A stretch of DNA of 12,405 nucleotides from Deltaproteobacteria bacterium. Lineage in GTDB: Bacteria > Myxococcota_A > UBA9160. Under the pieces are notes generated by a model. It was not told where the DNA came from and searched no databases. It saw only the letters and a list, made by a program, of their open reading frames with translations. The stretch is from contig DOUU01000053.1 in assembly GCA_003520425.1 (NCBI GenBank), positions 690-13,094 on the forward strand. The letters are read 5' to 3'. Of the stretch, positions 6,241-12,405 are shown in pieces. Both the position numbers and the translations under genes were made by a program. Every line of letters begins with the position of its first letter. Positions within the stretch are counted from its first letter, which is position 1.

Positions 6241-7827
6241 GTGCGCATCGCGTGCCTGCTCGCAGCCGATCTCCCGCTCACGGCCGTGCTGCGGGCGCAG
6301 CCCGAGCTCGCAGGCCTGCCCCTTGCCATCGTCTCGGGGGTAGGGCCGCGCGCGCAGGTCATCGCGATCTCCGCCGAGGCGGCACGCGCCGGCGTACGCC
6401 CCGCGGTCTCCGTCGTCCACGCCCGCTCGATCTGTCCCGCGCTGCGCGTGCGTGTGGCCTCGCCTGCCCTCGAGCGAGCAGCGTGCGAAACGCTGCTCGA
6501 CGTCGCGCGCTCGCTCTCCCCCCGCGTCGCGGTCGCGCCCCCACGCAGCGGTGTGTATGCGGCCGAGGCGGCCGTTTTTCTCGACGCCTCGGGCGTGGGC
6601 TCGCTGTTCCGCTCCGAGCAGGGCTTCGCAGCCGCGCTCACCGCACGCGCATGCGGCGCGGGGATCCCGGCCGTGGCGGCTGTGGCCTCTTCGCGCGGCG
6701 TTTCGCTGCTCGCAGCGCGCTGCATCGCCCGTGGTCTTCTGCAGACCGCGCAAACCGCGCAGAGCGCAGCGGAGGGATCCCGGGCGGCCGGCGACAACTC
6801 CGCGCTCCAGGACGCGGCTCTCGTGCTCGCGCCTGCGGAGGAAGCGACGTTCCTTGACCCATTGCCCATCGACCTCCTCGACCCGGAGGACGGGCTGGCA
6901 GAGGCGCTCACGCGCTTTGGCATCCGGCGCGTGGGCGAGCTCACACGCCTGCCGCAGCGCTCCCTCGTGACGCGACTGGGGCCAGGCGTGCGGCGCCTGC
7001 TTGCCCTTGCCCACGGCGAGAAGGACACCGTCCCGCTTCCCGGAGCCGTGGAAACACGCGTCGAAGAGGGCGTGGACCTCGAATGGCCGATCGAAAACTT
7101 GGAGCCGCTTTCCTTCGTCCTGCGCGGCCTCTTGGCACGACTGGCGGAGCGTCTCGAGCTCCGCGGCCTCGTCTGCGGCGATCTTGACCTTGAGCTGAGA
7201 CTTGCGGGAGGCGGGTGCGATACACGCCGCATCGGCGTGTCGGCGCCGAGCGGCGATCCGCGCACCCTGCTCGGCGTGCTGCGCCTTGCGCTCGAACATC
7301 CCTTGCCGAGAGCGCCGGTCGAGGGGATTGCCCTCGCGACCGAGGGGCGACCGGTGCGCACGGATCAGCTCGATCTCTTCCGCCCCGCCGGTCCAACGCC
7401 TTCGGCGCTAGGCCGCACTCTGGCGGAGCTCGAGGCACTGTGCGGGAGCGAGCGCGTGGGCGCGCCGCATCTCGTGGATGACCCCCATCCCGATGCCTTC
7501 GCACAATCTCCCTTCGCGCTTCCAGGCCACACGCGGAAGGCCGCTCCCAGGCCCGGCGTCGCGATCGCCGCACTGCGTGCCCTCCGTCCACCCGTACCCG
7601 CCGAGGTGAGAGCACCCCGGGGACGCCCCGAGTGGATCCGCAGCGCCGTGGCAAATGGCCCCATCGTGGGACTGGCGGGGCCCTGGCGCACGACGGGCGG
7701 GTGGTGGTCGCGGGAACGGCGCTTTGCCTTCGACAGCTTCGATGCACGGACCGAAGACGGCAACGTCATCCGGCTGCGCTTCGACCTCGTGCAGGGGCTG
7801 TGGCAGGTGGATGCCGTCTATGATTGA
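6241..7827 (+). CDS. imuB: ImuB, catalytically inactive Y-family polymerase-like mutasome hub
   Basis: 528 residues, normal ImuB length, with a GTG start behind a good Shine-Dalgarno. ImuB is a scaffold that binds the sliding clamp and recruits ImuA and the polymerase DnaE2. The Y-family fold is recognisable (RIACLLAADLP near the N-terminus, AAVFLDASG at 110-118, the helix-hairpin-helix region FGIRRVGELTRLP at 226-238), but the catalytic acids are gone. The DinB metal-binding aspartate aligns with L7, and the DE pair aligns with A110-A111. Q376-L-D-L-F380 is a canonical beta-clamp-binding motif. The C-terminal part (from about 410), ending in GLWQVDAVYD, is typical of ImuB. A low-complexity insert (about 168-190, rich in Q, A and S) comes from small repeats near 6741. 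No dnaE2 follows. Confidence 0.93.
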   Translation: MRIACLLAADLPLTAVLRAQPELAGLPLAIVSGVGPRAQVIAISAEAARAGVRPAVSVVHARSICPALRVRVASPALERAACETLLDVARSLSPRVAVAPPRSGVYAAEAAVFLDASGVGSLFRSEQGFAAALTARACGAGIPAVAAVASSRGVSLLAARCIARGLLQTAQTAQSAAEGSRAAGDNSALQDAALVLAPAEEATFLDPLPIDLLDPEDGLAEALTRFGIRRVGELTRLPQRSLVTRLGPGVRRLLALAHGEKDTVPLPGAVETRVEEGVDLEWPIENLEPLSFVLRGLLARLAERLELRGLVCGDLDLELRLAGGGCDTRRIGVSAPSGDPRTLLGVLRLALEHPLPRAPVEGIALATEGRPVRTDQLDLFRPAGPTPSALGRTLAELEALCGSERVGAPHLVDDPHPDAFAQSPFALPGHTRKAAPRPGVAIAALRALRPPVPAEVRAPRGRPEWIRSAVANGPIVGLAGPWRTTGGWWSRERRFAFDSFDARTEDGNVIRLRFDLVQGLWQVDAVYD

Positions 7828-7833
7828 CGCTCC

Positions 7834-7851
7834 AAAAAAAGACGTCCGTCT
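7834..7851 (-). terminator. Weak intrinsic-terminator-like hairpin plus T7, minus-strand reading
   Basis: Read on the minus strand, AGACG-GA-CGTCT (7851-7840; 4-5 bp stem) is followed by seven T. It is the only 7-base A/T homopolymer I noticed in this GC-rich window. It would stop minus-strand transcripts, such as read-through from dinB, before they run antisense into imuB. The stem is short, so this could be chance. Confidence 0.25.
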
Positions 7852-7863
7852 CGACGATCCCGC

Positions 7864-7892
7864 TTGATTCTCCACCGCGCGATCGCTAGAAC
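7864..7892 (+). promoter_or_regulatory. Candidate sigma70-type promoter of the phospholipid methyltransferase gene
   Basis: TTGATT (7864-7869; 4 of 6 to TTGACA) and TAGAAC (7887-7892; 4 of 6 to TATAAT) are separated by exactly 17 bp. Transcription would start near 7899, giving a leader of about 22 bases that contains the GAGGAG site. It lies in the 93-bp gap after imuB, so this gene could be expressed independently of imuAB. Confidence 0.5.
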
Positions 7893-7910
7893 GCGACCAG
7901 ACCATGAAGC

Positions 7911-7916
7911 GAGGAG
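7911..7916 (+). promoter_or_regulatory. Shine-Dalgarno of the methyltransferase
   Basis: GAGGAG ends 4 bases before the ATG at 7921. It selects this start over a TTG at 7864 that is in the same open frame but lies inside the candidate promoter. Confidence 0.7.
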
Positions 7917-7920
7917 TCCG

Positions 7921-8529
7921 ATGAGCCCCCGACCTGCTCGGACCAGTCCGCCCCCCGACCATCCGCTGCTCTTCCTCCAGGGTTTCCTGAAGCGCCCCAA
8001 GGAAGTCGCTTCCATCATCCCGAGCTCCCGCTTCCTCATGCGCCGCATCGTGCGGTTCGCCGACGTCGCGGGCGCACGAAGCATTGTCGAGCTCGGGCCC
8101 GGGACGGGGGGCAGCACGCGCACGCTGCTTCGCGCCATGCGCCCCGACGCGAAGCTCCTCGCCATCGAGATCGTGCCCCAGTTCGTGTCGCTGATCCGCG
8201 CGACCGTGCACGATCCGCGCCTCCAGGTGCACGAGGGCAGCGCAATGGAGATCAGCGAGGCCTTGGGCGCCCGCGCGCTCGATCGGCCCGATCTTGTGCT
8301 CTCAGGCATCCCGTTTTCGACGATCCCGCGCGAGGTCGGCCTTGCGATCCTGGAGCGCGTAAGCCAGGTCCTCGCGCCGGGCGGGCGCTTTGTGGCCTAC
8401 CAGGCGCGCGACCGCGTCGAGGTGCTCGGGCGGAAGGTCTTCGGAAAGCCTCGCGTCCAGCTCGAGCTCTTGAACGTGCCCCCGATGCGCGTGTACCGCT
8501 GGGATCAGCCGGTCGCAACCCGCCCCTAG
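7921..8529 (+). CDS. Class I SAM methyltransferase, phospholipid N-methyltransferase (PmtA)-like
   Basis: 202 residues, the size of bacterial PmtA-type enzymes. These methylate phosphatidylethanolamine at the membrane toward phosphatidylcholine, using S-adenosylmethionine. The start FLQGFLKRPKEVASIIPSS (18-36) matches the family's amphipathic FL..P..V..I.PSS opening. SAM motif I is VELGPGTGGST (56-66), with the acidic residue after strand 2 at E83. LVLSGIPFSTIP (126-137) and the end N185-V-P-P-M-R-V-Y-R-W194 are characteristic of this family rather than of KsgA rRNA dimethylases, which share motif I. The lipid substrate is inferred. It has its own candidate promoter and Shine-Dalgarno, lies downstream of imuB, and converges on dinB over 23 bases. 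Confidence 0.82.
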   Translation: MSPRPARTSPPPDHPLLFLQGFLKRPKEVASIIPSSRFLMRRIVRFADVAGARSIVELGPGTGGSTRTLLRAMRPDAKLLAIEIVPQFVSLIRATVHDPRLQVHEGSAMEISEALGARALDRPDLVLSGIPFSTIPREVGLAILERVSQVLAPGGRFVAYQARDRVEVLGRKVFGKPRVQLELLNVPPMRVYRWDQPVATRP

Positions 8530-8538
8530 AGCGCTCTC

Positions 8539-8568
8539 CGGGGACTTGGCCGCTAGGGCGTCTCCCCG
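8539..8568. terminator. Candidate bidirectional hairpin between the methyltransferase and dinB
   Basis: CGGGGAC (8539-8545) can pair with GTCTCCCCG (8560-8568), leaving a 2-base bulge. An inner GCC/GGC (8549-8551 with 8557-8559) closes a 5-base loop. The structure covers the dinB stop codon at the convergent junction. Neither strand has a U-tract, so it is at best a weak terminator or a 3'-end stabiliser. A separate perfect palindrome, AGAGCGCTCT, lies at 8528-8537. Confidence 0.3.
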
Positions 8569-9803
8569 CGCTTGATCTGATGGGTAAGGCCCGCCCGCGC
8601 GACGCCGGCAACACCGGCGCGCGTCACCGTCCCGGGCCCAAACCGCGCCGCGAGGGCGTCCATCGCCTGGTTCAGGCGGACGCGACGTGCCTGGCCCTGC
8701 GCGGAATCGAAGAGATCGAGCTGTCGCTCCCTCGCGCTAGCCAGATGGGTCACCCCCACCCCGAGCAAGCGAACCGCCTCCTGAAGCTTGGTCCGGGCGA
8801 GAAGCCCACGCGCTGCGCGGGCAATGGCCTCGCCGTCGTCCGTGGCTTGGGCGAGCGTCTCGCGACGGGTGAGGAGCGGGAAGCCCCTCGGACCCGGAGC
8901 CCGCCGGCGTCCGAGCTTGAGCTTCACGACGACGGTCCGGGCGAGAAGGCCCTCCTTGCGCAGCCGCCGGGCCACCGACTCCGCATGTACGAGGAGGGTC
9001 GTCTCGAGCGCTCTGCGGTCGGTGACGTCGTACTCGAAGGTGCTCTCCTCGCTCAGGCTCACGGCTTCCCGGAAAGGCTCCACGTCCCGGAAGTCGCGTC
9101 CCCGGGCGAGCCGCGCAAGCGCCGCGCCCCAGTCCCCGAGCACGGGCCGCAGCGCCGGCGTGTCGGCGCGCGCCAGATCTCCCACGGTTCGGTATCCCGC
9201 TGCGAGAAGCCGCGCCTCCGTCACAGGACCCACGCCCCAGAGCCTCCCGACAGGGAGCGGTGCGAGGAAGGCCTCGACCTCTCTCGGCCGCACCTCGAGA
9301 AGCCCATCGGGCTTGGCGAGGTCGCTCGCAATCTTCGCCACGAGCTTGACCGGCGCGATCCCGACCGAGACCACAAGTCCGGTCTCCTCGCGCACGGCGG
9401 CGCGCAGGCGCCGCCCCACCTCCGCCGCAGGGCCGAGCAGACGCTCGGTCCCCGTGAGGTCGAGGAAGGCTTCGTCGAGGGAGAGGCCCTCGACGCGCGG
9501 CGTGAAGCGGCCGAAAATTTCAAAGATGCGCCGCGACTCCCGCGCATAGCGCTTCATGTCCCCCGCGATGAACACGGCCTCCGGACAGCGCTGGCGCGCC
9601 AGGGCCGCGGGCATGGCGGAGCGCACCCCGAAGCGGCGCGCCTCGTAACTCGCGGAAGCCACGACGCCGCGACGCGACGCGCCTCCCACCACGACGGGAC
9701 GGCCCCGCAGCTCGGGGCGATCGCGCTGCTCCACGGATGCGTAGAACGCATCCATGTCGGCGTGGGCGATCACGCGCTCGAAGCGGCCTCGCCCCTCGCT
9801 CAT
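8553..9803 (-). CDS. dinB: DNA polymerase IV DinB (active Y-family translesion polymerase)
   Basis: 416 residues. The catalytic acids of Y-family polymerases are intact: D16 and D18 in AHADMDAFYASVEQ (13-26), and D110-E111 in SLDEAFLDLTG (108-118). Y21 occupies the steric-gate position (F13 in E. coli). Also visible are the nucleotide-binding YEARRFGVRSAMP (53-65), the SVGIAPVKLVAKIASDLAKP palm segment (146-165) and the thumb helix-hairpin-helix LWGVGPVTEARL (188-199). Q361-L-D-L-F365 is a sliding-clamp motif placed about 50 residues before the C-terminus, in front of an ALAARFG-type tail. It extends damaged primers with low fidelity. The start overlaps the stop of the upstream alpha/beta hydrolase (ATGA), so the two are probably cotranscribed. 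No LexA box was recognised ahead of that operon. Confidence 0.96.
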   Translation of the reverse strand: MSEGRGRFERVIAHADMDAFYASVEQRDRPELRGRPVVVGGASRRGVVASASYEARRFGVRSAMPAALARQRCPEAVFIAGDMKRYARESRRIFEIFGRFTPRVEGLSLDEAFLDLTGTERLLGPAAEVGRRLRAAVREETGLVVSVGIAPVKLVAKIASDLAKPDGLLEVRPREVEAFLAPLPVGRLWGVGPVTEARLLAAGYRTVGDLARADTPALRPVLGDWGAALARLARGRDFRDVEPFREAVSLSEESTFEYDVTDRRALETTLLVHAESVARRLRKEGLLARTVVVKLKLGRRRAPGPRGFPLLTRRETLAQATDDGEAIARAARGLLARTKLQEAVRLLGVGVTHLASARERQLDLFDSAQGQARRVRLNQAMDALAARFGPGTVTRAGVAGVARAGLTHQIKRGETP

Positions 9804-10690
9804 CCCGCCCCCGCGGCGACAGTGCGCACAAACTGGCCGATGGCCCTGCCTACCTCTTCGGGCTGCTCGAGGGGAGCAAAGTGCGTCGCAGCTCCGACCT
9901 CCTGGATCTGGAGTCGCTTTGCGCGGCTGCGCAGCTGCGAGGCCTGGGGCTCGGGAATGGCCGTGTGCTCGGCGCGCAGAAGAAGGACGGGCACGGAGAT
10001 CTCGGCCGCTTCACCCCAGAGGTCCAGGGCCGAAGCGCCCTCATAGGTCCACGCCTCCACCTCGGGCGAGCAGCGGAGCTCCACTCCGTCCTCCCGCGGC
10101 GCAAGGCCGCCGGCGAGGAAGGCGTCGAAAGAGGTGGCCGCAAAGCCCGAATACGGGAAGCGCCGCACGAGGGCCTCCCGAGCCTCCTCCCGGCTTTGGA
10201 AGCTCGCCCGGCGCCGCCTGGCGCGCTCCGCCATGCCTCGGCTTCCGGCAAAGGAGTCGAGCTCGCTTCCCGCAAGAGGAGGGTCGAAGAGCACGGGCTC
10301 GACGGCAACGACGGCACGCACGAGGTCGGGTCTGCGGGCCGCCGCCACGAGCGCCGCCGAGCCGCCGCTCGAATGGCCGACGAGGATCACCCCCTCTGGG
10401 CCCGCGCACGCCTCAGCGAGCGCAACGGCGTCGTCGGCAAAACGCGGCCATGCATATTCGCAAGCTTCCAAAGGCGCGCTGGTTCGCCCGTGGCCCCTCG
10501 CATCGGCAGCGAGGGCGCGCCGGCCTGAGGCACCCGCATCACACGCCGCGAGCCAGGCCGGTCCCCAGACGTCGGCGCAGAAGCTCGTCGCGTGGAGCAG
10601 GAGCACGGGGGGACCCGCGCCCAGCCACTCGAGGGCTCGAAACCGCATTCCGCCCACATCGATCTGGGTCTCGCTGGGGCCGCTCCCCAT
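9800..10690 (-). CDS. Alpha/beta-hydrolase fold protein of unknown substrate
   Basis: 296 residues, a standard single-domain alpha/beta hydrolase. VLLLHATSF (29-37 from this ATG) provides the HxT oxyanion region. The nucleophile elbow is G-H-S-S-G in ILVGHSSGG, with the first serine (S107) as nucleophile. VLLLRAEHT probably supplies the acid, and the histidine of ATHFAPLEQPEE completes the triad. Such proteins are esterases, lipases, haloperoxidase-like enzymes or C-C hydrolases; nothing here fixes the substrate. A TTG two codons upstream (10696) is in frame, but ATG 10690 is chosen because TAAACT ends 6 bases before it. No signal peptide is evident. It is the first gene of a two-gene operon with dinB, an unusual partner for a polymerase, and diverges from pepF across 111 bases. 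Confidence 0.85.
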   Translation of the reverse strand: MGSGPSETQIDVGGMRFRALEWLGAGPPVLLLHATSFCADVWGPAWLAACDAGASGRRALAADARGHGRTSAPLEACEYAWPRFADDAVALAEACAGPEGVILVGHSSGGSAALVAAARRPDLVRAVVAVEPVLFDPPLAGSELDSFAGSRGMAERARRRRASFQSREEAREALVRRFPYSGFAATSFDAFLAGGLAPREDGVELRCSPEVEAWTYEGASALDLWGEAAEISVPVLLLRAEHTAIPEPQASQLRSRAKRLQIQEVGAATHFAPLEQPEEVGRAIGQFVRTVAAGAG

Positions 10691-10696
10691 CCCCAA

Positions 10697-10702
10697 AGTT
10701 TA
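10697..10702 (-). promoter_or_regulatory. Candidate -10 element of the alpha/beta hydrolase-dinB operon, leaderless geometry
   Basis: On the minus strand TAAACT (4 of 6 matches to TATAAT) ends 6 bases before ATG 10690, the same gap as at metF. Only a G-run touching the ATG lies between; it is too close to act as a Shine-Dalgarno. No good -35 was seen. Confidence 0.45.
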
Positions 10703-10786
10703 TCCGCTCGCTCGCCCCTTCGCGTTCGCCTCCGGGTTCGTCTTCCTTCGCGTCGCGGCCGCTCGCTCCGCCTACGATCCCACGGC

Positions 10787-10792
10787 TAGACT
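10787..10792 (+). promoter_or_regulatory. Candidate -10 element of pepF, near-leaderless geometry
   Basis: TAGACT, the same hexamer as at metF and also followed by CG, ends 9 bases before the ATG at 10802. No Shine-Dalgarno is present in the C-rich interval. TACGAT at 10773-10778 is an alternative -10 that would give a leader of roughly 17 bases, also without a Shine-Dalgarno. Confidence 0.4.
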
Positions 10793-10801
10793 CGCCCCCG
10801 C

Positions 10802-12405
10802 ATGACGCAACCCGCCCCGAAAGCCAGTCCCGGCACCGGACCCGCGGCGGGCATTCGCTGGGATCTTTCCGATCTCTACGCAGGCCCCCACGACGGCGCC
10901 CTCGAAGCAGATCTCGAATGCTCCCTCGAAGCGGCCCGCGCGTTCGAACGCAGCTACCGAGGCAAGGTGGCCGCCCTTCCCGCCGAGGGCCTCGCGCAGG
11001 CCGTGGACGCTCTCGAGCGGCTGAACGAGCCCCTCTCGCGCGCCCTGTCCTACGCAGGGCTGCTCTTCGCGGCCGACACGAGCGATCCGCAGCACGGAGC
11101 TTTGCTGCAACGCGTGCAAGAGCGCGCGAGCGAGATCCGCAACACCGTCGTCTTCTTCGAGCTCGAGTGGGTCGCGCTCGAGGGCGAGCTGGCGGAGAGG
11201 CGCCTCTGCGATCCGGCCCTCGCGCGTCGCAAGCATTTTCTGACTTCCCTTCGCCGCTACCGGCCGCACGTTCTCTCCGAGCCCGAAGAGAAGCTGCTCG
11301 AGGAGACCGCCAATACCGGTCGCCGCGCCTTCGGCCGCCTCTTCGACGAGGTGATGGGCTCGCTGCGCTTTCGCTTCGAGCATGCCGCCAAGGCGGAGGA
11401 TCTCTCCGAAGAGGAAGTCCTCGCAAAGCTCCACGACCCCGAGCGCGAGGTCCGGCGCGCCGCCGCGGGCGCGCTGACGCGCGGGCTGCGCGAAAATGCG
11501 CGTCTTCTCGGCTTCATCTTCAACACGCTCGTCCAAGACAAGGCGGTGCAGGATCGCCTGCGGCGCTTCGCGAGCGCCATGCAGGACCGCCACCTCGCGA
11601 ACGAGATCGACCCCGCGAGCGTGGAGGCGCTGCTCGCGTCGTGCGAGGCGCGCTACTCCCTCGTTGCACGCTACTACCGCTTGAAGGCGAGACTCCTCGG
11701 CCTGCCCCTTCTCGAAGACTATGACCGCTACGCGCCCCTCGCCGGCGAGGGCGGGGAGCGCTCCTTCGCCGATGCAGAGCGCATCGTCCTCGGCGCGTAC
11801 GGCGACTTTGCGCCAGAGCTTTCGAAGATCGCGGGCGGGTTCTTCGACAGGCGCTGGATCGACGCCGAGCTCCGCCGGGGAAAGCGCGGTGGCGCCTTCT
11901 GCGCGTCGACCCTCCCGAGCCTCCACCCCTACGTGCTCCTCAACTACACCGGGAATCTCCGGGACGTGATGACCCTTGCCCACGAGCTTGGCCACGGAGT
12001 GCACCAGTGGCTGGCGCGCGGCCAGGGCCTCTTCGAGCAGGACACGCCGCTCACCACGGCGGAGACCGCGAGCGTCTTCGGGGAGATGCTGGTGTTTCGC
12101 CGACTGATGCGGGAGGAGAGCGACCCGCGCGTGCGGCTCGCCCTCTTGTGCGGAAAGCTCGAGGATGCGTTTGCCACGGTCTTCCGCCAGGTGGTCATGA
12201 CGCGCTTCGAGCAGGGCCTCCACGCGGCCCGGCGCAGCGAGGGTGAGCTCGAGATCGCGCGCGTCAACGAGCTTTGGCTCTCCGCCAACCGTCCGATGTT
12301 CGGCGATTCCGTTCACCTCTCGGACGACTACGGCTACTGGTGGCTCTACATCCCCCACTTCGTCCACTCGCCCTTCTACTGCTACGCCTATGCCTTCGGG
12401 AACCT
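10802..12405 (+). CDS. pepF: Oligoendopeptidase F (PepF, peptidase family M3B), 3' end missing
   Basis: 534 complete codons are visible before the right edge; PepF is usually about 600 residues, so only a small C-terminal part is missing. It is a cytoplasmic zinc metallopeptidase that cuts oligopeptides and helps recycle peptides. The N-terminus (IRWDLSDLYAG, after an alanine/proline-rich start) is typical of M3B. The long helical domain (about 30-340) includes the PepF-like KHFLTSLRRYRPHVLSEPEE region. The zinc site is H394-E-L-G-H398 within TLAHELGHGVHQ, with the third ligand E421 in TTAETASVFGE. FCAS and PYVLLNYTG lie just before the zinc motif, as in the family. The end YIPHFVHSPFYCYAYAFG matches the substrate-binding region. 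No signal peptide is seen. It is divergent from the alpha/beta hydrolase-dinB operon. Confidence 0.95.
   Translation, partial: MTQPAPKASPGTGPAAGIRWDLSDLYAGPHDGALEADLECSLEAARAFERSYRGKVAALPAEGLAQAVDALERLNEPLSRALSYAGLLFAADTSDPQHGALLQRVQERASEIRNTVVFFELEWVALEGELAERRLCDPALARRKHFLTSLRRYRPHVLSEPEEKLLEETANTGRRAFGRLFDEVMGSLRFRFEHAAKAEDLSEEEVLAKLHDPEREVRRAAAGALTRGLRENARLLGFIFNTLVQDKAVQDRLRRFASAMQDRHLANEIDPASVEALLASCEARYSLVARYYRLKARLLGLPLLEDYDRYAPLAGEGGERSFADAERIVLGAYGDFAPELSKIAGGFFDRRWIDAELRRGKRGGAFCASTLPSLHPYVLLNYTGNLRDVMTLAHELGHGVHQWLARGQGLFEQDTPLTTAETASVFGEMLVFRRLMREESDPRVRLALLCGKLEDAFATVFRQVVMTRFEQGLHAARRSEGELEIARVNELWLSANRPMFGDSVHLSDDYGYWWLYIPHFVHSPFYCYAYAFGN

Noticed and set aside
6741..6772. Small repeats of ACCGCGCA in imuB as a sign of insertion or frameshift
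   Set aside because: The frame stays open and the protein has normal ImuB length and conserved flanks; it is a low-complexity linker.
5446..7299. 617-codon minus-strand frame opposite imuA and imuB
   Set aside because: Antisense shadow of two recognised genes, rich in Arg, Ala and Ser, with no domain motif.
7921..8529. KsgA-type rRNA adenine dimethylase
   Set aside because: It shares only SAM motif I; the protein is too short and lacks the catalytic N-L-P-Y type motif, while the PmtA-like opening and NVPPMRVYRW ending are present.
8528..8537. Palindrome AGAGCGCTCT as an operator
   Set aside because: It overlaps the methyltransferase stop codon in a convergent gap, and a single 10-bp palindrome is common in GC-rich DNA.
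8580..10046. 488-codon plus-strand frame opposite dinB and the hydrolase
   Set aside because: Composition is typical of antisense to GC-rich coding DNA, while the minus strand encodes a complete DinB with all catalytic residues.
9754..11724. 656-codon plus-strand frame across the hydrolase, the divergent gap and the start of pepF
   Set aside because: It is out of frame with pepF, extremely Arg/Pro-rich and crosses a promoter region; no motif supports it.
10772..12367. 531-codon minus-strand frame opposite pepF
   Set aside because: It mirrors PepF codons in antisense; the plus strand carries HELGH and the rest of the M3B signature.

Overview
This is a 12.4 kb stretch of GC-rich bacterial chromosome, packed with genes on both strands. 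No gap exceeds about 110 bases. I see no rRNA, tRNA, CRISPR array, insertion sequence, phage gene or attachment site. An imuA-imuB pair, a Ni-type glyoxalase I, a PmtA-like phospholipid methyltransferase and a planctomycete/deltaproteobacterium-like PurN suggest a Gram-negative, GC-rich lineage such as Myxococcota, Desulfobacterota_B/Binatota or a relative. That placement is inference and not firm.

Layout. (1) Minus-strand operon, 3134 down to 1: a PfkB kinase resembling adenosine kinase, a CaCA-type cation antiporter joined by a TAATG stop/start overlap, and an L-2-hydroxyglutarate-oxidase-like flavoenzyme 3 bases further on, cut by the left edge. (2) Plus-strand one-carbon pair, 3198-4729: metF and purN, joined by an ATGA overlap; both enzymes use tetrahydrofolate cofactors. 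(3) gloA on the minus strand (4698-5096), whose 3' end overlaps purN by 32 bases. (4) Plus strand, 5143-8529: an IsdG-like haem-degrading monooxygenase, the SOS-mutagenesis genes imuA and imuB, and a phospholipid N-methyltransferase-like gene with its own promoter. (5) Minus-strand pair, 10690 down to 8553: an alpha/beta hydrolase and dinB (DNA polymerase IV), joined by an ATGA overlap. (6) pepF (oligoendopeptidase F) on the plus strand from 10802, cut by the right edge.

How the genes work together. The main theme is translesion DNA synthesis. ImuA (a RecA-like protein with a degraded ATPase site), ImuB (a Y-family protein without the catalytic acid pair) and an intact DinB lie within 4.4 kb, and ImuB and DinB carry the same QLDLF sliding-clamp motif. 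The catalytic partner normally found with imuAB, dnaE2/imuC, is not in the window. The rest is housekeeping: one-carbon and purine metabolism, methylglyoxal detoxification, haem turnover and peptide degradation.

The most interesting regulatory signal is a TAnAnT hexamer placed 6-9 bases before the start codon of four genes that lack a Shine-Dalgarno sequence (metF, gloA, the alpha/beta hydrolase, pepF). This is the geometry expected of leaderless mRNAs. Genes with a good Shine-Dalgarno (the kinase, the monooxygenase, imuB, the methyltransferase) lack that spacing. A perfect 11-bp tandem repeat fills the divergent gloA/monooxygenase promoter. I did not find a clearly new multi-gene system; the window is mostly ordinary chromosome with several points worth checking.
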